Part shown: one piece after another, positions 30,589-41,828 of the stretch | Layout: each line of letters begins with the position of its first letter | How positions within the stretch are numbered: position 1 is the first letter of the stretch | Source of the DNA: Trebouxia sp. TZW2008 | Lineage: Eukaryota > Chlorophyta > Trebouxiophyceae > Trebouxiales > Trebouxiaceae | Direction of reading: 5' to 3' | Assembly (NCBI GenBank): GCA_002118135.1 | Contig: BDIU01000069.1 | Span: 1,641 to 65,640, forward strand | Length of the DNA: 64,000 bases | Program-made: the position numbers and the translations under genes | Notes under the pieces: generated by a model | What the model was told of the DNA's origin: nothing | Seen by the model: the letters and a program-made list of their open reading frames with translations, nothing else | Databases searched by the model: none

Positions 30589-33020
30589 TTAGCTGAAGTA
30601 TGGTTGCAGCTGTGCAGCAATTGCCTGCCCCCAAAGCTGATGTACAACACCTGTGGGATGAACCCCGTCCCAATATGCATGAGTGTTGGGATCAGGGCAC
30701 ACAGCTGATAGGTTCGCAGGGCCGAAAGCTGTGCCAGCAACAGCACCAGCATAGCATGGTGTAGTCACATCTGTGATGCCATACTGAGCTGCATTTGACA
30801 TCAAATTCAGCAAAAATGCCTCAAAGTTGAAGAGAATGACTGATGCCTCTTGATGATCAGCCAAAAACTCCGGCAGTAGCTCAGCCAAGGCACCGTTGTG
30901 AGCATCAGTGAGCTTATTTGCAATTGCCTGCAGCCACATAACAGATCTAGAGTCAGAGCAGGAGAGCACATGTGCTTCATGCAATGCCTTGCACTCAAAG
31001 AGTTGTTCACAGTGACCGTGTTGTTGATGCTCTGCCTGCAGTCAAGCAAGATGCATCAGCAGCTAGCAACCCAACGCTACAGCATGATAGGAGCAACACT
31101 ATGACCTGCAAAGCTTGAATCTTGGGTGATTGACCCACACAGCATGCGCAGCATGGCATTGTTGCCATGTGATGACTGTTTGCTCCCTTCTCTATCTTAT
31201 TCTTCTTCTACCTATTTGCTGTCGTACAGCAACACCAGCTCTCAACGGCGATGACACCTTGTAACCAGTGATGGCAATGCACAAAAGTCAGGACAGTGAT
31301 GCAGTCCATGAGACAAGGCGCTTACTGTTGCTTCAGCCCCTCCAGACGCAACCTCTGGTGTGTAGCCCAGGTATGGTATGGTCTGTATGTGAAACCTGCA
31401 AGGCCACACGTGGTTGCACAAACCAGAGAACAGAGGCTGCATGCGATTTGTGCCATGGCAGTATGAGCTGCACAAACTGCTGTACGCTGCACTTGTTTGA
31501 CCTAAGACAGCATTGTGGCTGACATCCAACAAGCACAGCTCATGATTGCGCTATGCTTGTACCAAGGCAAATTGGTCAATTGCAACAAACTGAATGATGG
31601 AATGCTGACACAATCACCCCTTTCATGTTGTGCAGAGCTGCAGATCCGCACACACAAAGACACATCAGATTGTGATGCATGTAGCAGGCGTGCAATGACA
31701 TCACATGGCCTACAAACATGTGTACAGCTGTGCTTACTGCATACAGGCCTTGGCCTGAAGCTGCTGTGTTGTTCTACACTCCAGAAAGTGTTTGCTGAAG
31801 GCGTGGAGACCGACCTGAGCAACTCATGAGTATGCCATATACCTCTTCATGCTAAGACATGCATGACCATATCGGTGGCTGATTTTGAGGAGGAGGCTGT
31901 CAAACGCAACTGCAAAGTAATGCATTGCCATGCGAGAGATCTTACGCTCTTGCACCAGCCTGATACAAGCTATCCAAAGCTTCTGCTGTAGCTTCCAGAA
32001 CCTCCTCAACAGTCGCATTTGCCTGGCCGGCAAGAGTGTTGATGTAGTCATTGGCACCAATGAATAGGAGATACAGCGTCTGATTTGATAGCTTGCCGCC
32101 ACTGGCTTCAACATAGTTCTGAACCTGCAGAAACAGCAGTAATTACAGCAGAGGCACGTGTGATTGAGACAAATTGGCAAAGCAAGGCTCAACATCTGAA
32201 ACAGAAATACTGGAGGTGGCAGCTTCTTTTACAGCGCATTTGTCATGCATGCCAACATGTCCTGACATGCATCGGCTTGTTGCAGAGTATGCCTCTGTCG
32301 ACGTCCCTGCACATGTGCAGGTTGAAGAGCATCATTAGCCGCAGAGCTCAGAAACTGCATGAAAAGCACAAAACAGCAAGCAGCTGAGTTGTGTACAGAC
32401 ATGCAATTGCATGTTGCATGATCAGCTGTGTTAGCGATCCTGCCTGGCAAGCAAGTGACCACACCAAATTGGACACCTGCGGCGGAACATTACCTGTTCC
32501 ACCGTGGAAGGCACCTCAAGAGTGTCTGGGCTGGACACATTGCTGTAGCTTGCTGGGACCCTGAGAATGCCTGGAGCTGCACCAGAGGTAGCCCCGCCGA
32601 TAGCGTAGTCTGTCAGTTTTACACCCAGGATGTCTGCCGCTACAACAGAGTAAGGGATGCCGCTGCTGAAAATACGACCTTCATAGTACGGGGCGCCGGG
32701 GTACGGCTGCAAGCACATCAGTGGCTAATCGGAAGGACATGGCAAACATCGATTGTGCTTCGGGCAGCTGTGAACTGCCGCTGACGTGCAGCCCGCTGTC
32801 GCACAGGGTCAAACGCAGGCACTGCAGGCCTCACCATATTTGTGTTAAGGGTGCTGTCGACCAGCGCTGATGCACCGTGCGCACCGCCATCATCGGTCAA
32901 GGAATCTCCGAACGCGACAATACTTGACAATGCGCGAACTTGAACGCAGAGCCCTACTAAGAGAGAAATAAGCTTAAGCGTTGCTCGGGCTCGCGGTAGC
33001 AGCGCCTTTTCCAAGTCCAT
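30589..33020 (-). CDS. GDSL (SGNH) esterase/lipase
   Basis: Five exons give a complete 328-residue model: 33020-32835, 32706-32494, 32124-31946, 31395-31326, 30927-30589, phases agreeing throughout. An N-terminal hydrophobic stretch (LKLISLLVGLCVQVRA) suggests secretion. Block I is IVAFGDSLTDDGG with the nucleophilic Ser (residue 40). Block II is TDYAIGGATSG. Block III is LLFIGANDYINT (Asn of the oxyanion hole). TIPYLGYTPEVASG corresponds to the usual NLPPLGxxP region. Block V is YWDGVHPTG with the catalytic Asp and His. Length and block spacing are normal for plant and algal GDSL hydrolases, which cleave acyl esters. Start chosen: ATG 33020 (MDLEKALLPR), just before the hydrophobic segment. 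Confidence 0.88.
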
Positions 33021-33978
33021 CGGTGTCTGCAAACCGGCGCAAAAGATGTCAGCAGCTGTCTGTAGGGCGACTGCAGCCTACGTCTACGGTAGCACTGCAG
33101 GCGAAACAAGGCTTGCTGTCGCGCGTTGCAGCAAGAATCAGAACGATGTCACCGTTAGAAGCGCACGCCGTATCGCCAATCTCCAAGAACTGCACGTGAC
33201 TGAGCTTGCAGTCCGCCGTCTGCTTCTTTCGTGAGTTGCGCGTGCAGGTGCGATGTCGATACGGCATTGCAAAAGCAGTCAGCTGCATTCAAACTTATGT
33301 GAGTGGGAGGTAACCCTGGGGGGGTGGGGGCACGATCCCCTCGGTCCCCCACAGATTCAAGCCAAAGAAGTCACAAGCATCTGTAGAAGCAACTGGCGCG
33401 TATTATGTCACATTTGCATGCCACATTGCAACAATTGCTGCGGACCAATTGCGAAGGGGAGAACAAATTTGTAGGAGGCTCGTCCCTATAGTTGGACCCC
33501 CTCTGTTTGACGCATTACATTGAGGACGCATATCTTCATACTCGATGTTAAGCATGCAGAACTGTGATTTTCTTGCATATGTTGAAACATGCAGATTTAT
33601 GATGGTGCACTTCTGCGCTGCTGTATGCGATGCAGATACATATGCACAGGCTGTACGCAGCATGTTCTGCTGCTGCCAGCTGCAAAATCAGACTACTCTT
33701 AAAGCATCAAGAAGCGCAATAGAGACTCCCTCACATGTACAGCTTGGCTCTGTGGTGCTGTGACCTGGCATGGCATGCGTTCTTCGCAGCATGCATGTAC
33801 GGCGTAATATGCCGTAGGGTTGTAAAGGACCTTATGATGTGAGAGCGGTTTATTAGTGCAGCCACCCCGCTCAGCAAGCGTGGCGAACTGCTGTGCGCAA
33901 CGAGGGGTATCGAAGGGGCATCGAGCATCTCTGCAGTTACAGTCCCATCGGCCCGCTAGCCGAGCCAAAAGTTGCAGG

Positions 33979-35732
33979 ATGCAGCACGTTTTGTACGCCT
34001 CGCCCATGAGTTTGTACGATGTATCTCGATCACAACCCCGACTTACGCCTGCGCACGCTCGCACCGCGCAGCAGCCCATCGGCCCAGACTCGATGCTACA
34101 ACATCGTCCCATGCAGATGTTCTGTGGTTCTAAGCATCTTGGTCAAAGGCGCTCAAGCAAACTCGTCAGCCGAGACTCTGCAAGCAGCAGTACCTGGCCT
34201 TCAGAGTCAGCGGAAGCCTCAAACCCCGCTGATGCCTCGCAAGAGGGCTTGCCATCACAGAGCGGCAACGGAGCAGCCAAGAAAGACATAGAAATGTCCA
34301 CAGACGAGGCTGCAACCCGAGTTGGTCTTTCAAGCAAGGGCTCGAAGAAGATTGCCGGCTTCTGGGGTGCGTACAGCAAGGCTTTAGAGGAACACCCAAT
34401 CAGAGTGAAGAGTGCCACCTCGTTCTTCGGCTTTCTTGCTGGCGATGCTGTAGCTCAGCTCATTGTGGGAGCCCCATACAACTACTTCAGAACGTTGCGC
34501 ATGGTCATTTTTGGAATCTTGATGGACGGGCCAATAGGTCAGTGTCCAAGCTGTTTTGTGTGCTTGCCTGATTTACTTCATCAACAGCAAGTCATGTGGT
34601 GAAGCCAGGACTGTTGTGTTCTGCTACTTCCTGCAGGATGTCTTACTTCTGTAGTACGCAGGTCATTTATGGTATTCCTTATTGGACAGTAAGGTGTATC
34701 CTGACAAACCCAAGAGCAACAAGGCTGTTGTTGTGAAGATGCTGTGTGATCAGCTCATCTGGGCACCATTCTTCAGCTGTGTCTTCTTCGCTGTCATCAA
34801 GTCTCTGGAGGTGCGCTGCTCATTTTGTTGCAAACACGCTGTTGCAGTGATTGTCGTTAAAACGCGTGCTAGTCAGGTTCAATGGCCTTGCTAGGTACGT
34901 ATAATCACTGACCTATGGCCTTTGAGCAAAGCAGTCTGTTCACATGCTAAACCACTACAAATGCACTGCTAAATCGTTACTCTCATTGCATAAAGCATCA
35001 GCAATTTGAGGGAAATACGCAGCCTTGCTGCTACTGGCAGAAGTCCATCTGCAAACATGTCATTGCAGTGATTGACCTGCTGCTATCTGCACCCACATCC
35101 GTACTTTGTGACCATGTATCACTGTTAGTCGTTACTGTGTAATGCTGATGGCTTTGCTGCAGGGCACTCCATCTCTCATCATTCCCACCATCAAAGCCAA
35201 ATTGGTCAAAACGCTGTTGGCTAATTATGCCATGTGGCCTTTGGCGCACATCATCAACTTCAAGTTCATTCCCTCCTCTCAGAGAATTCTGTATATCAAC
35301 TGTGTACAGGTGCGCATGCAATTTGAATGAGGGGCATTAGCCTAAATTCTATTTTGAGCCTGTTGGTGGACACACAAACTGTGTCTTGTCTGCTATCATT
35401 GGAGTCGTACAATGCTTTTGCAATGCACTGTGCAATGAATTTGGCAAGTGACTGCATTGAAGCTGCTGCTACAACTTTTTTCTCTATGCTACCTGCATTG
35501 GTCTCCAAGTGCATTGTCCTTGTATGGATTTGATTTTGGTTACAGATGTTGCTGCAATCAGAATGCCCCGATCGATTTCCAATTGCCCTGTGCCCCCTCT
35601 CCCTATGTTAAGAATGTCCTGACATCAAATGTCCTCGTCAGGAGAAATGTTGCAGTACACTCAAGCTTGCTTATTGTTGTGCAGGTCATCTGGAGCGCCT
35701 ATTTGTCAAACATGTCATCTAAGGCAATGTGA
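33979..35732 (+). CDS. Mpv17/PMP22 family membrane protein
   Basis: Four exons, 33979-34537, 34662-34810, 35163-35309 and 35685-35732, give 299 residues with consistent phases. The first about 120 residues are Ser/Ala/Arg-rich with few acidic residues at the start, suggesting an organelle transit peptide. The family core follows: WGAYSKALEEHPIRVKSATS, FLAGDAVAQ, LRMVIFGILMDGPIGHLWYS, LDSKVYP, KMLCDQLIWAPFFSCVFFA and NYAMWPLAHIINFKFIPSSQ, ending QRILYINCVQVIWSAYLSNM. This W-P-x-x-x-x-I-N-F signature and the terminal YxN-W-x-x-YLS are diagnostic. Family members sit in peroxisomal, mitochondrial or plastid membranes as putative channels. ATG 33979 is preferred over an upstream GTG. Confidence 0.9.
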
Positions 35733-36662
35733 TCGTCTTGGTGTTTGCTTGATGCATTGTTGCTTGACCTGCGAGATCAGGCCTCCAAGCAGAGTTTTGG
35801 TCAATGTACTGACAGTATATCCTTCTGACGTAGCCTGGAATTTGGCAATTGTCCGCTGGTTTTGTTCCCTGTGCAATCTGTTTAGGACTGTTGTGTCTGA
35901 CTTGACTGGTCCAAAGTACAGCTGTCTGCAGGTTGACTTACAAACAGTAATTTGATTATTAGATTTATAGGAGATGCTTAGGAAGTGGTGCACGTTCCAG
36001 ATGGTGCCTCAACCGTTACTTCTAGCTTGTCCCCTTTGGCATGTGCTCTGGAATAATTCAGCTTAGTGCCGTCTGTCGATGTAGTTTCATGTGGTCTTCA
36101 GACATGCCTAGCAGCTGGTGTCTAGGCTTGAACGTGTTCATCAAGGTGGTGTTAGCCGGCTGCATGTAAGCAGCACAGACCTGCTTGATGTCATGTCAGA
36201 TGTTGCTCCCACTGTCGAACACATGTACTGCAGTGATGCGCACAAACTACAAGCATGACAACGTTTAAAGTGGCAAGCTTTAATGAAAGAGCTTACAAAC
36301 TTTATAAAGCGCTTTAGGCATCTCTCAGCATCACGAGTCTTACACATGGACACATGCATATGCGCTGCCAGGCTGCATCCAAAAGTCAAACTTTGCTTGG
36401 CCAGACTACCAGGTACTGACTGTCAGAACTCGATGTCGCAGCAGGGGTGGTTGGCTATCAAAGCCACAGCTGTCTAGATCTGACTGGTCAGATCCGATGG
36501 GACGTAGAAGACGATAGAAGAAATCTAGCTAGCATTGTACAACTCGTTGAGTCTGTGATGTAGACTGCAATTTTCTGGCATGCAAGCAGAAGTCTAATAG
36601 CCCAACCAGAAAGACAGCAACAAAGCTGTTAGACACAGCTTTGCCGTCACAGATCTGCCATC

Positions 36663-39600
36663 TTAAGCTTCCTTGCTCATTGTCCAGAACACGCAGGTGT
36701 AAGACGACTTGAGCATGGACCTGCACAGACAGCATTACCTGTCACGATGATTGAGAAAGAAAAGAAAAGAAAAGAAAAGAAAAGAAAAGAAAAGAAAAGA
36801 AAAGAAAAGAAAAGAAAAGAAAAGAAAAGAAAAGAAAAGAAAAGAAAAGAAAAGAAAAGAAAAAGATTGTGCTGTTAGGCGTGATTGAGAGGCCTTGGCT
36901 AGACTGTGGCGTCACTTGATTTGTGCCATAGCTTCTTACACGCAGCCCTCAAGCTAAGCGCTTCCTAAACCAGACGCCCACATACAGCTGCAGCAATGAT
37001 TTAGTGTACAGCATGTTGTGTGAGCAATGCTCGTGATTTGATCTGGCCACCAAGACAGACTGTCTGTCCTGCACGACCCACACAGTACCACGCTGTGCAT
37101 CTACACCTTGCTTTTCAAGACAGCTTATGGCATTGCTTTACTGGTCGACCTTCACAAGCGCATGTGCTGACGATGGAGTGCTTCCGTGCTTAGCATCACA
37201 GAAAACATCACCAAGCAACCAAACACAGCAGCAAGCAACCAAAAGCTATCGAACTGTCAAAGCAAAGCAAAGTCAGATTGAGCCATGATTCTCCAAGCAC
37301 CACAACTACTTTTCACAAGCTCATTGAGGCCATGTACAGACTTGTTCTGATGGGTTCAGATAGCACAGGACCAAACTGGTTGGAGACAGCTGATTGCTCC
37401 AGTACGTACCTAGCTGGGCCTGCTGAATTTGTCTAACACACGTTTAGAATGCATAGAATGAATGAAGGCTTACTTTAGGTTAGTCATGTACGCAGCAGGA
37501 ACCATCTCCCTTTTTATGGTCTTGAAACCCAGCTGCTTGGCAGCTGCCTCTACCTCTTCTAGGGATAGCTCGATGGATATCTCTTCTTCTGGAAGGTATG
37601 TGTGTGCGTCTGCCCAGTGGAATAGCAGCGGCCCTAAATTGATCCAACATCCTCCATCCTGAGAGTTATGCATCATCAATTATGGAAGAATGGACCACTT
37701 TGACTTGTGATGACGGACCAGTAGGTACAAGTACTATACAGTACATCAAATCATGCTTGTGTGAGAGCAGCACAAGTGACGCCATGTCCAGGGGGACGAC
37801 ATGTTCAGTCCAGGCAAACGCTGCTTAATCATGATCATGTTGCATACAGAAGAGACTTTTTGCTAACGATCATACCCTGACAACAGCAAGCCTCATGCCA
37901 GCAACACAATCATCAGCTCGTGGGCATAAAGTCACCTTGAGTATGTATGAGATGATCTGCATGTACTGCAGGATATTGTGCGCTGTGTCCAGGAAGAAGC
38001 ATGTCGCCACACAGTCAAAGCTGGCGGCCTGCTCCGGTGCACTGTAGACTTCCACAAAGTCTCCAGCGCACATGGATAGCAGGCCAGGCCTCTGTATCAG
38101 GTCTGCAGGGGTCACATCAGGCACGCTCACCTGCCACCCAAACAAACAACCTCTTTCATGTTGTGATACACTTTACGATGTTGTGATACACTTCACAAAG
38201 AAAAAGTTCATCAACACACTCAGCTTGTCTGGACAGCAGGCTGGCCTCTGTATTAGGTCAGCTGCAGGCACAGCAGGCACGCTCACCTACCAATGCAAGC
38301 CAGAAACAGGTCGGTCCCCTTGTCTTGCACCAAATTACCTGTATCGCATCCCATTGCGCATGCGCATCGCACGCTTGCAAAAGGCAATGCACCTGATCTT
38401 TGCGCGCAATGTGATTCCTTTGGTACACTGCATAGAGCCTGGTGCATGCACCATCTGCTTACATTGGCAAGAGCGTGGCTGCCAGTGCAGGTGCAGTTGT
38501 CAAACATGCAGATGCACATTACCATGCATGCTACCAGCGGCTTGACAAGGTCAAAGAGGTTGGGCAGATGGTCATCCAAGTTTGCAGCAGGCAGCATTGT
38601 GCCAAAACAGCGATTACCTCACTGCTCAACAACTCATATTGCTCATGTTTTCACCAGCATAACTGATGTTGAGGTTACAGCACAGCACAGCACTGCACTG
38701 CACAGCACAGCACAGCACAGCACAACACAGCACAGCAGTGCGTTGCCCATTGATGTCCCTAGACCGGGCAGCAGGACACTAGTGGTACATCCTCACCCCT
38801 CGTAGTTGGTCTGCGACACTTTTCTGTTTGCAATTGCTTTGCATTCAAAGGAACACTTCTCATGGCTCAGCGCGCTCTGTGCTATTCAAGATGCCTGATC
38901 TTGACAGCACAGCACGCCAATAACCACCGCAGCTGGCACAACAGCCTTGCGGTATGCAGCAGGAAGCAAGTGGCAAATGTCTCACCCCTCGTAACTGGTC
39001 CGCAATGCTCTTTTGGTTGCAGTTGCTGTGCATCCAGGGAAACACTGTCCATTGCTCAGCGCGCTCTGTGTTGTTCAGGATGAAACTGGAAGTGAGCAGC
39101 ATGTAGTAGGAGAACTCATTGCCTTGCACTTCAAAGCCTAGGTTAGTCAGCTCCATGCAAAGGCGCCCCAGCCCAGCACCTGCACATCCATGCCAACATT
39201 GTTTTGCTGATCAAAATGCATGCTGCTTTGCGCTGTGGGCAGCACGTAGTGCAGAACTCATTGCCTTGCACTTCGAAGCGTAGGCTTGACAGCTCCATGC
39301 AGAGGCGCCCCAGCCCAGCATCTGCACATCCGTGCCAACATTCTGTTGCTGATGCACGCAGGAAAAGGCATGCTGCTTTGCGCTTGGAGTTGCATGTAGC
39401 AGGAGAACTCATTGCCTTGCGTTTCAGAGGGTAGGCTTGTCAGCCATATGCAAAGCCGCCCCATCCCAACACCTGCACACACACAAGCCCATTAACGCCT
39501 GTCAGCAGCAGTAACAACATTGCAGTGACAATGAACTGCCTTGCATTTTAAGGCATCCTAGGTTGCTCAGCTCCATGCCAAGGCGTTCCAGCCCAGCACC

Positions 39601-41664
39601 CGCATGATTAGAGCGCAGGACTTTACGACTGAATCTTTGTGGGCATTTGCATCACCCTGGCATGATTTCACGCCACACAGTTGCCACACGAGGCAGCCTT
39701 TACGTTCAACGCCCATGCAGAGGAGCTCGTCATTTGCAAGAATGAACTGAAAGTATGCTGATACTATGTACTGTGCCGTGTCATGCCATGCCATTACCAC
39801 AAAGCATACACAGATGCAGCATGTCGATGTCGACATCAGACCCTGGTCATGGTATGGCACAACAGTGAACAACAACACTTGGGCAAGCTGTCCTTCACTG
39901 CTATTGTGAACATCATTTCACTGCTATTGATGATAGCATGGGTTGTATTGTTGACTGCACTACATCACTGCATGTAATGCATACCTGGTACCAGTATCCT
40001 AGCTGGCTGACCAGAGTTCCTGCCAGCTAGCTGCTTCTGAGCTTCCTGGCAGATTCTGCCATAGGATTGCGTCCTCTCAGGCGCACCTTCTTGGGACCAG
40101 TCACGCATCAAGTTCTTGAACACATACCTGCATGACACATACCTGTCACTTTTCAGGTAGCCTACTTTTCAGCTCAACATGTCAATGACAGTCCATGCTT
40201 ACGCTCACGGTCGGCGGTTAGCAGTCACACAGCTCAGGTGCGGCAGACAGAGCCTCAGCTATAAACCACAGAAGACCTCATATTGTAACAATGTTTGACA
40301 GGTGCATGACCCTGGCGTTGGTGCTATGTCGCTGGCACTACCACATCAGGGGAACCTTTGAGTTGAAAACATACCTGCAGCAAGACAAGTCTTTGAAGGC
40401 GTGTCTGCATACAGTCAAGTTGTTAAATGTAACGCTGAAACCAATGAAGCTTGAAGATGTAGACTGGCAAACAGTCGAGTTGTTGAAAACACATTTGCAG
40501 ACAGTTGAAGCCTCCGGCTATTCTCTTGAAAAGCAGGTCAAAACAGGGTGGTGATGCACCCCTGAGTGTCATTGACACTGTGTGCTGCTTGCTTTGATGA
40601 CATGCTGCATATGATGATGTGTGTTGTGCAGCATCAAATGCCAACCACTTGTGATGCATACTTTGATATGGATATGCCTGAAAGACCATTGAGGTTGCGT
40701 CTCAATACGTTGTGCGTGATCGGGATGGAAACGCTTTTACAAGCTGAAATCCTAGTGGCATCAACATGTTAGCAGCACAAATCCAGGTGTGGGGTTGCTT
40801 GAAAGAAGGCGAGGTGTTACACCCATGTCATGAATGAAGGTGTGCAGCATGCTTATCGGCATGCTAGCAGGCAGAAGGGTGCACAAACAATGCTGACAGA
40901 GCTGCTGTATGTTTACCTAACTTTCTCCATGTCACCGGGTTGTGCATGTTTGTGTCGCCTAGCATGTTCAGCAGCAGCTGAGTTGGCAGCTGACAGGTGC
41001 TCAGGTGCTTCGCCAGCTTCCTGGAATACTGACAGCAGACTTTTGATGAAGAGATAGTTGTTGTGTATGCAGTTTCTTGCAGCCCTGAACTTGGCAGGTT
41101 GGTGTGGCAAAAGACGCCTGCAGCAGCAGAGTGTGGATTTCAGCCAGGCAAGCTTTGAAAGGCATGCTGTTGTGGAAGGCAGGGAAGTGGGCCTGTGAAA
41201 TGTAAACTTGCAATACTCGTGCAAGTGATGCCAAGGTTTCGCAGAGCGTGACTGCAGAAGCCTGCTATTGCAATCACAGCTCCTTCGGCAACGTCAAGCA
41301 TTGTTATTCGGTGCTTGCACTACACCAACCAACCCAGCAATGCAAGGTGATTTGCAGATGGGGAATTTACTTGTGTTGATCTGATAGTTGAGAATAGTTT
41401 CGCTCCCATCTGGACACCTCCCACTCTGCCTCGACTTGGTACTGTTGCATGGCGAATACGATCCTGCAAGCATGACACTTGATGCTCAGCATGCGCGATC
41501 AGGCCCTGCGTGAGAAATTGACCCGTTCAACAGACTCACTTGCCTAGCGCTTGCCGCTCCTCTTGTTCCATACGGTCTTGCTCGCTCTGAGCTTTGCTGC
41601 TAGCTTTTCCAGATCGCTTCGTGCCGCTGCGGGCATGTGAATGATGCCTGGACTGCGGGGGCAT
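36663..41664 (-). CDS. CARNMT1: carnosine N-methyltransferase (N2227 family)
   Basis: Eight exons join with matching phases to 397 residues, close to the roughly 409 of animal CARNMT1: 41664-41540, 41463-41371, 41117-40917, 40127-39985, 39179-38986, 38130-37936, 37658-37474, 36720-36663. Landmarks are RLLPHQPAKFRAARNCIHNN; DMEKVRYVFKNLMRDWSQEG; SAM-binding ILVPGAGLGRLCMELTNLGF then QGNEFSYYMLL; CAGDFVEVY; DCVATCFFLDTAHNILQYM; CWINLGPLLFHW; ISIELSLEEV; and the terminal SMLKSSYTCVF. The enzyme methylates carnosine or related dipeptides/proteins with S-adenosylmethionine; an algal substrate is not known. Exon 39179-38986 is the only intact one of four tandem copies. The last intron holds a dispersed repeat and a long (TTTTC)n tract. 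Confidence 0.92.
36755..36866 (+). repeat. (AAAGA)n microsatellite, about 22 units
   Basis: A nearly pure AAAAG pentamer array. On the gene strand it is (TTTTC)n and lies about 35 bases upstream of the last-exon acceptor at 36721, so it forms an oversized polypyrimidine tract for that intron. Confidence 0.95.
37360..37470 (+). repeat. dispersed intronic repeat, copy 6
   Basis: Contains GATAGCACAGGACCAAACTG, GTTGGAGACAGCTGATTGC, TCCAGTACGTACCTAGCTGG, GCCTGCTGAA and AATGAATGAA. It begins directly at the splice donor (37473) of methyltransferase exon 7. Confidence 0.8.
38060..38290 (-). repeat. partial duplicate of methyltransferase exon 6 start
   Basis: The exon start at 38130 (GTGAGCGTGCCTGATGTGAC) recurs at about 38287 as GTGAGCGTGCCTGCTGTGCC and stays similar to about 38230 (GACCTAATACAGAGGCCAG), then diverges. 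Confidence 0.8.
38679..38737 (+). repeat. CAGCA microsatellite
   Basis: Imperfect CAGCA/CTGCA pentamers in an intron of the methyltransferase gene. Confidence 0.85.
38986..39610 (-). repeat. four tandem copies of the SAM-motif-I exon of the methyltransferase
   Basis: The GTGCTGGGCTGGGGCGCC...GCAAGGCAATGAGTTCT segment occurs at 39179-38986 (intact), from about 39323 (acceptor kept, reads DAGLGRLCMELSSLRFEVQG), from about 39475 (acceptor kept, GVGMGRLCIWLTSLPSETQG) and from about 39602 (acceptor changed from CAG to CGG, stops early). Period is about 130-155 bp. Confidence 0.85.
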
Positions 41665-41828
41665 CTCATGACTATGCCCGCACCCTGATCCGCAGGCATG
41701 ATGATGCATGCTTGCGAGAGCGGCTTGAGCGCGCTTTCTACCGGCCTAGATCTGAATCGCTACAGCATGCTGAACGGGACCATATCTCCGACATCACTTG
41801 CATACATGGGCGATGAAGGTTTTGCTGC

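Noticed and set aside
33300..33360. G-rich then C-rich stretch as an RNA terminator hairpin
   Set aside because: GGGGGGGTGGGGGC and GGTCCCCCAC pair only imperfectly, and bacterial-type terminators are not expected here.
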